64,000 bases of DNA, from contig JAGAJO010000005.1 in the NCBI GenBank assembly GCA_017626015.1, positions 1 through 64,000 on the forward strand. The letters run 5' to 3'. The notes beneath the pieces are model-generated. The model saw nothing but the letters and a program-made list of their open reading frames with translations. It made no database searches and was not told the origin of the DNA. The translations under genes were made by a program, and so were the position numbers. Shown here in pieces: positions 1-7,773 of this stretch (positions are counted from its first letter, which is position 1; each line of letters opens with the position of its first letter). This DNA is from Ruminococcus sp. (GTDB lineage Bacteria > Bacillota > Clostridia > Oscillospirales > Ruminococcaceae).

Positions 1-324
1 ATAGCATGAGGCAGTCTGTAAGCATAGGGTCACGCCCCTCACGGGCGTGTGAGTTGAAATGACAACAACGGCACGTTCGGCGACGGCACGCAGAGTCACG
101 CCCCTCACGGGCGTGTGAGTTGAAATACTTCTGCGGAAAACGGAGCAAGAGTTAACGAAGTCACGCCCCTCACGGGCGTGTGAGTTGAAATTAGCAGCAT
201 TTTTTGCAGGCTGGAGTATTGGCAGGTCACGCCCCTCACGGGCGTGTGAGTTGAAATTGTGTTGTAGCAATATCAACATGACCTAGCAACGCGTCACGCC
301 CCTCACGGGCGTGTGAGTTGAAAT
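1..324 (+). CRISPR. CRISPR array, type I-C-like repeats, left part (truncated by window start)
   Basis: Five identical 32-nt repeats lie at 29-60, 95-126, 160-191, 226-257 and 293-324. Each begins GTCACGCCCCTC and ends GTGAGTTGAAAT, with an internal stem ACGCCC/GGGCGT. Complete spacers are 34, 33, 34 and 35 nt, and bases 1-28 are probably part of another spacer. Length, stem and the TTGAAAT 3' end resemble type I-C repeats, which implies transcription left to right with the leader and any cas genes outside the window. No cas gene is visible here. The array stops abruptly at 324, but the same repeat recurs at 6346. Confidence 0.97.
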
Positions 325-606
325 GTAACCGCAAACTTCCCCGATTAGTGCTAGAATAGGCGGCAGAGCGTTCACAGGGAACGGCAGAAGATTTGTCCTG
401 TCGGGACGTAAGGGTGTGGGAGTTGCCCACGGTGTAGGTTCGTTCATATATCTACGACCTTTCTGTTTTAGAATCAGCCGACTTTCGCCTGCTGTATTTC
501 CATTGTACCACCTCAGAGATCCCAATGCGGAGACATTGCGTATATCCACAAAACAATACGCAATTATTTTCAGATACGAAAATTATATTCAAGAATACGC
601 AGATTG
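325..606. other. junction region between CRISPR array and first island gene
   Basis: No convincing gene is seen. Bases 325-358 may be the left piece of an interrupted spacer. A perfect 9-bp inverted repeat ATTGCGTAT (535-543) / ATACGCAAT (556-564), followed by TATTTT, could act as a weak terminator or a protein site. ATACG-containing words recur near 557, 575 and 594, with the inverted form TTCGTATT near 618 beside the next promoter, suggesting operator half-sites. Confidence 0.4.
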
Positions 607-635
607 TTGACAGAATTCGTATTTTATGCTATAAT
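607..635 (+). promoter_or_regulatory. sigma-70-type promoter of the island
   Basis: A perfect TTGACA (607-612) and TATAAT (630-635) are separated by 17 bp. A GAGGTG ribosome-binding site at 652-657 precedes the ATG at 663. Confidence 0.85.
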
Positions 636-662
636 ATGTTAAGATAAAAACGAGGTGCGAAA

Positions 663-1730
663 ATGACCACTACAACAATTTACCGTATAAATGAAACAGA
701 CCGCACGGTCGAAATCGCACAGTCTGTTCAGAATGATGATGATAGTTTGCACGGTGCTGTCCTGAATACGAGGACTTTCACCTTTGATGAGATGATGAAT
801 CAGCATAAAGTGTTTCGGGAGCATACCGAACCGTTTGATACTTTTCGAGACAGGCTTCACAGTGCCTTACGCATCGGCAGAAGCATAGAAGTCAGCACCG
901 AGGATATGATCGCAAGGTTTATTGCAGAGTATGGGGAAAATATATTTTTCAAGAGCTTTGTGTCGGCAGTCATTGAACTGTATGATACCGAGCGTTATCA
1001 GCTTTTGAAGCCGAATGATGTGGTACTTGCAAAGCTGAACAGGAACAAGATACAAACAGGTATATCCGGACGCATCAATGCTTTTTTCGATACGCAGCTC
1101 ACTTTGTTATGCAGAGAAGCGTATTTTAGCTACACAGTTACAATGGAGCATTTTGCTCTTGTATCGGGCAGAACAATCATCGCTGCTGATGATTTTACAT
1201 TCAACGTATTTCATGAGAGTGACAACTGCCTGTTGACTGTCCTTGCTGAGATCGGGCAGCTCGTCCATAAGAACAAGTGGACGGTCTGCGAGTGCGGATT
1301 CTGCCATAAGCTATTCCTCGAAACGGAAAAAGAGGTCTGCTGTCACGCTGCCGAGTGCATCGAAGCTCAGAAACAGCAGAAAGAAAAAATAGTCGAGGAA
1401 AGTACGCAGGAATATTCTGCTATCAAAAAAGACTACGATTCATTTGTCCGCAGATACAAGGGATACCTTGATGTGGCGGAGATTGACCGATTTCACCCTG
1501 ATGATTATGATGTTTTCATACAAGCGAAGAAAGAACGTATGGATAAAATGACAGCCTTAAAAAAGAAACTGATACGAAACGGCTTGCCTTCTATCGAACT
1601 GTATGAACTTGGAAAACAGTTCAAGTCAGAGATTAAAGCTCTCGCTGAAGGTATCCTTGATAAGTATGGGTTTGATGTAACAGCTGTGGCTAAAATCAAG
1701 AAGCCGAGTAAGAAAAAGAAGGAACTTTGA
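663..1730 (+). CDS. Cys-rich zinc-finger-like protein of unknown function (DUF6076-like)
   Basis: A 355-residue soluble protein with no signal peptide or membrane segment. A Cys cluster of pattern CxCxxC-x11-CC-x4-C (C209 to C232) looks like a metal-binding finger and is followed by a Lys/Glu-rich helical stretch. Overall organisation reminds me of DUF6076 proteins, but that is recall rather than a search. It has its own strong promoter and good Shine-Dalgarno sequence, lies just upstream of mcrB on the same strand and shares the low-GC style of the island. It could be a regulator or accessory factor of the restriction module. Function unknown. Confidence 0.75.
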   Translation: MTTTTIYRINETDRTVEIAQSVQNDDDSLHGAVLNTRTFTFDEMMNQHKVFREHTEPFDTFRDRLHSALRIGRSIEVSTEDMIARFIAEYGENIFFKSFVSAVIELYDTERYQLLKPNDVVLAKLNRNKIQTGISGRINAFFDTQLTLLCREAYFSYTVTMEHFALVSGRTIIAADDFTFNVFHESDNCLLTVLAEIGQLVHKNKWTVCECGFCHKLFLETEKEVCCHAAECIEAQKQQKEKIVEESTQEYSAIKKDYDSFVRRYKGYLDVAEIDRFHPDDYDVFIQAKKERMDKMTALKKKLIRNGLPSIELYELGKQFKSEIKALAEGILDKYGFDVTAVAKIKKPSKKKKEL

Positions 1731-1777
1731 TTCCGGTGGAGTTGAAGTTAAAATCAGCGTAAAATTGGAGAAAAATG

Positions 1778-1806
1778 TTGTTTTTTCGACATGATTATGC
1801 TATAAT
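1778..1806 (+). promoter_or_regulatory. promoter of mcrBC
   Basis: TTGTTT (1778-1783), a 17-bp spacer and TATAAT (1801-1806), with the extended -10 context TATGCTATAAT. AGGGGAG at 1825-1831 is the ribosome-binding site for the ATG at 1838. Confidence 0.75.
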
Positions 1807-1837
1807 GAAATAAAGTTCGTACTAAGGGGAGAATGTC

Positions 1838-4360
1838 ATGATAGATACTAACAAAATCATACCCGTCATTGAAGGCTACAAGCAGTACTTCCCTGCGCAC
1901 TGGGAAGATGAAAAATACAAATGGGAAGCTGTTAAACATTTTCAGGAAAACTGGAATATTGAAGCTGAGAATTTTGGTGCAATGTTTAAGAAAGCAACAG
2001 ATAAGACCTTAAATTTGCTTGCGTCGGGTTATGCCTATCCGAGAGGCATGATACTTGAATTTGCTAAAGCCGATGATAACGCTGTCCGTGAAATGTTCCG
2101 CAGACTTTATAACGAAAGCCTTGACCTTTCCGAAAGAGTGTCAGTGTTTATGGATACTGCTGAGGAACTGCGGAACAAGTACAATGACGGAACTTGGAAA
2201 CAGCATTATCAGAATACCAATTATGTCAGCACCTATTTGTGGCTGATGTATCCGGATAAATACTTTATCTATAAGTATGAACTTTACCGTGCAGTAGCAA
2301 AGGAACTTGATAACAGCTATCAGCCAAAAAAGAACGGTTCTGTTGAAACTATGGTCAACGGATTTAAGATGTATGACGAGATATGCGAGATGCTAAACCA
2401 AGATACAGAACTCAGACAAATGCTGGAATCTGCCCTGACGGATAGTTGTTATAAGGACAGCCGGCTTAAAACTATGACAGTTGACTTTGGTTTTTATCTG
2501 ACGAGATATTATGAACAGGATAACGCCACTATCGTTGAGGAAAACGATATGAATGATTTTCAATCAGAAAAACAAGCTAACAAACCTGTTGTTAATTCAT
2601 GGTTGCTTACTTGGAATCCTAAAAACTATGATTGGGAAAATGTCGATGAAGAATATAATTATAACACGATGATAAGCAGGATCAAAAAAGGTGCAGCTTA
2701 TTTGGATTGTTGGAGATGCGTTAGTTCAAAAGTCAAAACAGGAGATAAGATATTCATAATAAAACTTGGAACAGAACCAAAAGGTATTATTGCATCGGGG
2801 TACGCAATCGCTGATAGTCTTGATAATCATTATTATGATGATGACGGTGTTGAACTGCACGAACGTGTAGTAGAGATTTGTATTACAAAAGCAATCGACT
2901 ACCGAAATGAAGAAGTAATTTCACAGCAAAAATTGAAAGAGCTATTTCCGGATCAGCAATGGAGTCCGCAAGGTTCAGGCATTTCTATTAAACCCGAAGC
3001 CGCACGCTGGCTTATTGATAATTGGGATAATCATGTTGCAAAAAAGAACAAAAGTCAAGTTATAGACACACTCCCGGTTTCTAACTCTGAATTTTTAAAA
3101 TACTTTGCACCTTTGATTCAGTCAATCAAAGAACTTGGAGGTAGTGCTACCAGAAAAGAAGCTCACGAAAAGGTGATTGAGCTTATGGATATCACCGAAG
3201 AAGAGCTTAATGTCACTTATGAAAAGACAGGTGCAAGCCGTGTACTAAATCAGATCGACTTTGCAAGAAATGACCTTGCTCACGAAGGTTTTATTAGTAG
3301 TGGAACAAAAGGTGTATGGGCGCTTACTGAGCTTGGAATGAATATTGATATGACAATGGAGCTGGCAGGACTTATCCATATGAAGTGGGTAAAGATCAAT
3401 ACTGCCAAGCGCAAGGGAGAGCCTATTCCAGAAATTGACCTGTCAAAGTATTATAAAAAGAAGATAGACCATAAATACACAAAGAAAGATTTCTTAAATG
3501 ACGTATTCATCACAGAATCCGAATACGACAAACTCCGTTCTCTTATCTTCAGAAAGAAAAATATCATATTGCAGGGCGCTCCAGGTGTCGGAAAGACCTT
3601 TTCTGCAAAGCGTATGGCATATTCTATCATTGGTGAGAAAAACGAAAGCCGTATCTGTATGGTGCAGTTTCATCAGAACTATTCTTATGAAGATTTCATC
3701 ATGGGATATCGCCCGACCGAAAACGGCGGTTTTGAGCTGCAAAGCGGCGTGTTTTATAACTTCTGCGTGAGATGCAAGGAGAATCCTGGCAAGCCCTATT
3801 TCTTCATCATTGACGAGATCAACCGAGGAAACCTCAGCAAGATCTTAGGTGAACTGCTGATGCTGATCGAAGCGGACAAGCGCGGCGAACAGCACAAGAT
3901 TAATCTTGTTTATGGCGGAACGGCTTTCTATATTCCCGAAAATCTGCACATCATCGGCATGATGAATACCGCCGACAGAAGCCTTGCCATGATCGACTAT
4001 GCACTCCGCAGGCGGTTCAGTTTCTATACAATGAAGCCTGCTTTTGGAAATGCTAATCATAACGGTTTTGACGATTATATGCAGAAAATCTCTTGTGCAC
4101 TGTATCATACCGTAATTATGAGAATCAAAGAACTGAATAATGATATTCGCAAGGACACCACTCTCGGCAAGGGCTTTGAGATCGGTCACAGCTATTTTGC
4201 CCCCGAAGATATCTCTGTTATTAATGATGAATGGGTGCGTAATGTTGTAGAATATGAGATCATTCCGCTGATTGAGGAATACTGGTTCGATAACGATAAA
4301 AAGCTCGATGAATGGACAAAGACTCTGTATCAGGCTTTAGGTGAGGAATATGACAGTTGA
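1838..4360 (+). CDS. mcrB: McrB-family AAA+ GTPase, type IV restriction, with EVE and Mrr-N-type winged-helix modules
   Basis: An 840-residue motor subunit of a modification-dependent restriction system. Residues 1-230 form an N-terminal module seen in Firmicute McrB proteins. About 250-398 resemble an EVE/PUA-like base-reading domain (NSWLLTWNPKNYDW, WSPQGSGI). About 412-500 resemble an Mrr N-terminal winged helix. The AAA+ core carries Walker A GAPGVGKT (580-587), Walker B FFIIDEINRG (655-664) and the McrB hallmark MNTADRS (709-715), with an arginine stretch in DYALRRRF. Known McrB proteins hydrolyse GTP and translocate DNA with McrC. The domain mix suggests recognition of a modified base, identity unknown. 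It overlaps mcrC by 11 bp, so the two are probably translationally coupled. Confidence 0.93.
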   Translation: MIDTNKIIPVIEGYKQYFPAHWEDEKYKWEAVKHFQENWNIEAENFGAMFKKATDKTLNLLASGYAYPRGMILEFAKADDNAVREMFRRLYNESLDLSERVSVFMDTAEELRNKYNDGTWKQHYQNTNYVSTYLWLMYPDKYFIYKYELYRAVAKELDNSYQPKKNGSVETMVNGFKMYDEICEMLNQDTELRQMLESALTDSCYKDSRLKTMTVDFGFYLTRYYEQDNATIVEENDMNDFQSEKQANKPVVNSWLLTWNPKNYDWENVDEEYNYNTMISRIKKGAAYLDCWRCVSSKVKTGDKIFIIKLGTEPKGIIASGYAIADSLDNHYYDDDGVELHERVVEICITKAIDYRNEEVISQQKLKELFPDQQWSPQGSGISIKPEAARWLIDNWDNHVAKKNKSQVIDTLPVSNSEFLKYFAPLIQSIKELGGSATRKEAHEKVIELMDITEEELNVTYEKTGASRVLNQIDFARNDLAHEGFISSGTKGVWALTELGMNIDMTMELAGLIHMKWVKINTAKRKGEPIPEIDLSKYYKKKIDHKYTKKDFLNDVFITESEYDKLRSLIFRKKNIILQGAPGVGKTFSAKRMAYSIIGEKNESRICMVQFHQNYSYEDFIMGYRPTENGGFELQSGVFYNFCVRCKENPGKPYFFIIDEINRGNLSKILGELLMLIEADKRGEQHKINLVYGGTAFYIPENLHIIGMMNTADRSLAMIDYALRRRFSFYTMKPAFGNANHNGFDDYMQKISCALYHTVIMRIKELNNDIRKDTTLGKGFEIGHSYFAPEDISVINDEWVRNVVEYEIIPLIEEYWFDNDKKLDEWTKTLYQALGEEYDS

Positions 4361-5405
4361 TAAGGGCATTTTTATTCAGAACATCTACTATATGCTGTCC
4401 TATGCCTTTCAGATCTTGAAGCAGGAGGATTACAAACAGGTCGCAAGCGAGAAGTTCGACAAGATAAATGACCTTTTTGCGGCAATACTGGAAAAGGGCG
4501 TTTCTCGGCAGATCAAGCAGGGGCTTTACCGTGAGTATGTGCCGATGCAGGAAAACTTGTCCATTATGCGTGGCAAACTGAACATAGGCGAAACGGTTCA
4601 GTTGAAAGTGCAGAATAAACAAAAGCTCGCTTGTGAATTTGACAAGTTTTCTGTGGACAACATCTATAATCAGATACTGAAAGTTACGATACATAGATTA
4701 ATCCGTGCCAATGATGTGAAACCCGAAAACAAGCAGAAGCTCAGAAAGCTTATCGTGTTTTTCGATAATGTTACATTGATTCAGCACGATCATATTGCAT
4801 GGCACGGGCTGATCTATCAGCGCAATAACCGCAATTACGAGCTGCTGCTGAACATCTGCTATCTTATGCTGAACGGTATGTTACAGACTACCGAGGACGG
4901 CAGTTATAAGTTGCTTTCTTTCTCTGATGAACACATAGAACGGCTGTATGAGAGGTTTATTCTGGAGTATTACAAGCAGCATCACCCGGAGCTGAATCCT
5001 GCTGCACCTGTGATCGACTGGAATCACACAAAAGATCCTGATGAAACAATGATACAGTTCTTGCCGAAAATGAAAACGGATATTGTTCTGACAAAAGGCG
5101 AGAAGAAGCTGATCATCGATGCCAAGTATTATAGCAAGGCGATGGTGCAGAATTACTCCAAAGATACGCTGCGTTCGGCACACCTATATCAAATCTTTGC
5201 TTATGTGAAGAATATGGATACGGAGAATACAGGCAATGTTTCTGGATTGTTACTGTATGCCAAGACCAAGGATGAGATATTTCCGGAGGGTGAGCCGTTT
5301 GTGATTGGCGGGAACAGTATTGGAGCGAGGACGTTGGATCTAAATCAGCGATTTGATCATTTGTCAAAACAACTTGATGAGATAATAAAGCACCATTTCA
5401 AGTAA
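4350..5405 (+). CDS. mcrC: McrC-like nuclease subunit of the McrBC system
   Basis: A 351-residue partner of McrB. The C-terminal half carries a PD-(D/E)xK-type nuclease signature, with the Asp of KMKTDIVL near residue 243 followed by IIDAKYYSK (D-A-K near 262). The N-terminal half (FIQNIYYMLSYAF) is typical of McrC/LlaJI-type proteins. I chose the ATG at 4350 rather than the in-frame GTG at 4341, because GGTGAGG just upstream serves as ribosome-binding site. The 11-bp overlap with mcrB implies coupling. In the known system McrC stimulates the McrB NTPase and cleaves DNA. Confidence 0.92.
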   Translation: MTVDKGIFIQNIYYMLSYAFQILKQEDYKQVASEKFDKINDLFAAILEKGVSRQIKQGLYREYVPMQENLSIMRGKLNIGETVQLKVQNKQKLACEFDKFSVDNIYNQILKVTIHRLIRANDVKPENKQKLRKLIVFFDNVTLIQHDHIAWHGLIYQRNNRNYELLLNICYLMLNGMLQTTEDGSYKLLSFSDEHIERLYERFILEYYKQHHPELNPAAPVIDWNHTKDPDETMIQFLPKMKTDIVLTKGEKKLIIDAKYYSKAMVQNYSKDTLRSAHLYQIFAYVKNMDTENTGNVSGLLLYAKTKDEIFPEGEPFVIGGNSIGARTLDLNQRFDHLSKQLDEIIKHHFK

Positions 5406-5406
5406 G

Positions 5407-5799
5407 CTTATATTTTGTTTTTAGAAGCCTGTCACCTGATGAAGGAAGTGATCAAAATCAAACTACTTTTCTGGATAAGAAAACTAAAGTAATGATTAAA
5501 GCAACTTTTTCCAAAGAAGAATATAAGAAAACAACATCCGTGGTAATTGGACAAACATTATTGTCATTTGCAGGCTCTAAGGAAGCGATTGTTGAATCCG
5601 AACTTTTAGATTATTTATATTAGACTATCGTCCGGTATTTCCAATTGAAATTGAAGTTGATGAAGGAATTAAAGACGAACTCAAGTTGTCAACAATAGAA
5701 AAAATCAATAGCGATGATGAATTAAAGGAGTTAGTTTCTGCTATTTTCTCAAGTAATAAAGTGCAAATGATTATTAAAAGAATGTATGCACATAAATAA
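5407..5799 (+). pseudogene. gene remnant in two frames downstream of mcrC
   Basis: Two adjacent open stretches read as protein-like sequence. One runs without a start across the mcrC end and finishes with LLSFAGSKEAIVESELLDYLY and a stop at 5621-5623. The other, in a different frame, begins DYRPVFPIEIEVDEG and ends MIIKRMYAHK at 5799. Their acidic and lysine-rich composition and their junction suggest a single C-terminal fragment broken by a frameshift. Family not recognised. A hairpin AACAGCTG/CAGCTGTT (5798-5825) follows, without a T-run. Confidence 0.5.
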
Positions 5800-5930
5800 C
5801 AGCTGCACCGCAAGGCACAGCTGTTCCGTATCAGATATAAACCATACACTCAAATACAATCCCTCTCCATACTGATAAAGCAATTCTCCAGACCGAGCAT
5901 TTTCTCAGCATTACCGCTGAGAACAGTAGC

Positions 5931-6245
5931 CTAATAGCAACGGTCGGCTTGTTTCGACAGCTCAACCTGACGTTCAATAGCTTTACCGACTTTTAGCTTC
6001 AGATCATCAAGGTATTCACCGATCTTTCCGTCGTTGACAAGCCTGCGAAGTCTGTCATGATAGTGGCTTGCTGAAAAAGAATGATGATATTTCACATAGT
6101 TCGTGTGGTAGATCTTGCTCTCGGTAGTACAGGCCACAGCATCAAAATATGTGACGGTAGCTGTTGATGTATCAAGTCTCCACAGCGGAACATATTTCTT
6201 TTTCAGTGAATCATAAATGCTCTGTTCACTATTGTATCTTTTCAT
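5931..6245 (-). CDS. small hypothetical protein, island right end
   Basis: A 104-residue basic protein rich in Tyr and His (YHTNYVKYHHSFSASHYHDRL) ending in a charged helix (YLDDLKLKVGKAIERQ). A good AGGAGG lies about 10 nt upstream of the start on the minus strand. It points back toward mcrC. I do not recognise the family; the C-terminal helix only loosely recalls small transposon-encoded proteins. After the TAG the frame stays open for 26 more codons to a TGA at 5850-5852, which may mean a truncated gene but is not statistically striking. Confidence 0.55.
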   Translation of the reverse strand: MKRYNSEQSIYDSLKKKYVPLWRLDTSTATVTYFDAVACTTESKIYHTNYVKYHHSFSASHYHDRLRRLVNDGKIGEYLDDLKLKVGKAIERQVELSKQADRCY

Positions 6246-6345
6246 AGTGCGATACCTCCTGCTATTGAAAAATATATCGAATCTGGCTTCTAATCACCTG
6301 TTACTATTTACAATAATATTCCTAATCTCATAAGGTATTTTAGCA

Positions 6346-6443
6346 GTCACGCCCCTCACGGGCGTGTGAGTTGAAACGAAACGCTGTATTACTCACTTAG
6401 TCCATTCAAATGTCACCCCCTCGAAAGCACACATATCAATTTT
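6346..6443 (+). CRISPR. displaced CRISPR repeat, spacer and decayed terminal repeat
   Basis: Bases 6346-6377 match the array repeat except for the last base (C instead of T), in the same orientation. Exactly 34 nt later, at 6412, comes GTCACCCCCTC, which equals the repeat start GTCACGCCCCTC with one G missing. The rest has diverged. A 34-nt interval equals the array spacer length, so this is read as the leader-distal end of the array at 1-324, displaced by 6 kb. The 5' flank (about 6312-6345) could be a spacer remnant. Confidence 0.85.
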
Positions 6444-6460
6444 CCATATCAAAAGCACAG

Positions 6461-6566
6461 TATAATTTACGTTCTCCGGGAAAAACTTTTAAGGCAGAGC
6501 CGTAAATCCCACATGGGTAGTTTTCGGTTTTGCCTTAATATTTCCAAAAAGGAGCTTAAGGAGGAG
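6461..6566 (+). promoter_or_regulatory. promoter -10, structured leader and RBS of the 73-aa gene
   Basis: TATAAT at 6461-6466 has no clear -35. Then comes a long hairpin: TTAAGGCA (6489-6496) pairs with TGCCTTAA (6531-6538), extended inward by AGCCG/CGGTT with a G-U pair and an inner CCC-ACAT-GGG loop. GGAGCTTAAGGAGGAG follows as a very strong ribosome-binding region. Its CTTAAG could also pair with the hairpin arm. No known riboswitch class was recognised. Confidence 0.5.
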
Positions 6567-6571
6567 AACAA

Positions 6572-6793
6572 ATGAATTCAAAAGGCTTTGCCGACGGACA
6601 GGATATTCCGCTCGGACTTTCTATGGCTATGGCTCAGAACCCGCTGGCATTCGATTACTTTGCAAAACTGACAACACAGCAGAAGCAGAATATTATTAAC
6701 GGTTCAAAAAAGGTCCGCACCAGAAGCGAAATGCACGCCTTCACAGATTCTCTAGCTCACGGAGAAATTCCGGGCAGCACAGGGATAGGTTGA
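6572..6793 (+). CDS. conserved small protein of unknown function, 73 aa
   Basis: A 73-residue soluble protein containing IPLGLSMAMAQNPLAFDYFAKL, then TTQQKQNIINGSKKV and a helix around MHAFTDSLAHGE. This layout (short N-terminus, MAxAQNP, helix) is familiar from small conserved proteins of Clostridia without assigned function. The ribosome-binding site GGAGGAG is strong and a structured leader precedes it. It lies between the CRISPR end and the purine cluster. A GC-rich inverted repeat near its stop (CCGGCGCCGG) may be a processing or weak termination signal. Confidence 0.75.
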   Translation: MNSKGFADGQDIPLGLSMAMAQNPLAFDYFAKLTTQQKQNIINGSKKVRTRSEMHAFTDSLAHGEIPGSTGIG

Positions 6794-6872
6794 TCCGGCG
6801 CCGGAAAGCCGCCATTGTTATTTTACACAATAAATTCAATATTAATCTGTATAAATTTTATATGAAAAAGTG

Positions 6873-6901
6873 TTGAAATTCGTCCGATAATATTGTACAA
6901 T
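6873..6901 (+). promoter_or_regulatory. probable promoter of the purine cluster
   Basis: TTGAAA (6873-6878), a 17-bp spacer and TACAAT (6896-6901). Transcription would start near 6908, leaving a leader of about 270 nt before purE. The leader holds a short ORF and an intrinsic terminator. Confidence 0.65.
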
Positions 6902-6992
6902 ATTAATGTAAGGCTTTATTTTGTCTTTAAAAAGGCTATGTAAAATCCTGCCTTATAATTGTGCAGCGTGTCTGTTGAAACGGGAGAATGTT

Positions 6993-7124
6993 ATGAACGG
7001 CTTTAAAACGAATTATACCGTCCTTTCCTCAGGTTCATATTTTATCGGCGGATTTCCGGGCTTTTCCGGCTTTCGCTGCTGCGCTATGCACTCTAATTGT
7101 ATTATGTTAATCCATTCATACTGA
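6993..7124 (+). CDS. putative leader peptide upstream of purE, 43 aa
   Basis: A short ORF starting with ATG at 6993, with GGGAG at 6982-6986 as ribosome-binding site. The peptide is Gly/Phe/Ser/Cys-rich (SSGSYFIGGFPGFSGFRCC). Its stop at 7122-7124 lies one base before the left arm of an intrinsic terminator, the classic layout of translation-coupled attenuation. Whether it is translated and what it senses are inferred only. Purine synthesis consumes glycine and the peptide has six Gly codons, which is suggestive but weak. Confidence 0.45.
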   Translation: MNGFKTNYTVLSSGSYFIGGFPGFSGFRCCAMHSNCIMLIHSY

Positions 7125-7125
7125 A

Positions 7126-7151
7126 CTGCAACGGGTTTGTTGCAGTTTTTT
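7126..7151 (+). terminator. intrinsic terminator/attenuator before purE
   Basis: CTGCAAC (7126-7132), loop GGGTTT, GTTGCAG (7139-7145), then six T. It lies only 24 nt before the purE start and inside the likely leader, so conditional read-through is plausible. Confidence 0.8.
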
Positions 7152-7175
7152 GTTGTTTTAGGGAGGAGTTTTGAT

Positions 7176-7673
7176 ATGAAAAAAGTAGCGGTCATTATGG
7201 GATCCGACAGCGATCTGCCCGTAGTAAGTAAAGCCGTCGGGGAGCTTAAGGCTTACGGCGTGCCTTACGAGTGCCACGTCATGTCGGCTCACAGAACGCC
7301 TCAGCTTGCCTGCGAATTCGCAGCAGCGGCTAAGGATAACGGTTTCGGCGTTATTATCTGCGCAGCGGGTATGGCGGCTCATCTGGCGGGAGTTATCGCA
7401 GGTCACACTACCCTGCCTGTTATCGGCATTCCCTGCAGATCGTCCAATCTTGACGGACTTGACGCATTGCTTGCTACGGTCCAGATGCCCTCGGGTATAC
7501 CTGTTGCAACTGTTGCCATAGACGGCGCAAAGAATGCGGCTATCCTTGCAATTCAGATGCTTGCACTTTCCGACGATACTCTTGCAGAAAAGCTTGCAAA
7601 GGCAAAGCAGGATATGATCGACGGCGTTGTTGCCAAGGACAAAAAGCTTCAGGAAACGCTCAAGGAAATATAA
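7176..7673 (+). CDS. purE: N5-carboxyaminoimidazole ribonucleotide mutase PurE
   Basis: A 165-residue cytosolic enzyme of purine synthesis that forms CAIR for PurC. Hallmarks: MGSDSD near the N-terminus, SAHRTP at about 43-48 and [22 protein letters not shown]. Length is typical of class I PurE. The start is set by GGGAGGAG at 7161-7168 before the ATG at 7176. No purK is in the window, so the enzyme could be class I with PurK elsewhere. It heads the cluster, after the leader terminator. Confidence 0.95.
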   Translation: MKKVAVIMGSDSDLPVVSKAVGELKAYGVPYECHVMSAHRTPQLACEFAAAAKDNGFGVIICAAGMAAHLAGVIAGHTTLPVIGIPCRSSNLDGLDALLATVQMPSGIPVATVAIDGAKNAAILAIQMLALSDDTLAEKLAKAKQDMIDGVVAKDKKLQETLKEI

Positions 7674-7773
7674 CTCAACCGGAAGTTGAATTCATGCTGA
7701 AACTATCATAACAGGTTATTGAGATGCGTTACCGTTCTGTGTTAGAATTTTCACAGAAAGGATGTGACTTATT

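Noticed and set aside
398..429. Segment with GGGTGTGGGAGTTG resembling the CRISPR repeat 3' half
   Set aside because: 12 of 14 bases match in one stretch, but the 5' half does not and the spacing (73 nt after the last repeat) does not fit one spacer.
5850..6245. Possible amber read-through extension of the small minus-strand ORF
   Set aside because: The 26 extra in-frame codons after the TAG are not longer than chance allows, and no readthrough signal is visible.
325..6345. Classical transposon carrying McrBC
   Set aside because: No transposase, integrase, clear terminal inverted repeats or target duplication was seen at the junctions, so the mechanism of insertion is left open.
6908..7175. 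Purine (guanine) or PRPP riboswitch in the purE leader
   Set aside because: None of the conserved core segments of these aptamers could be found; the leader ORF plus terminator explains the region better.
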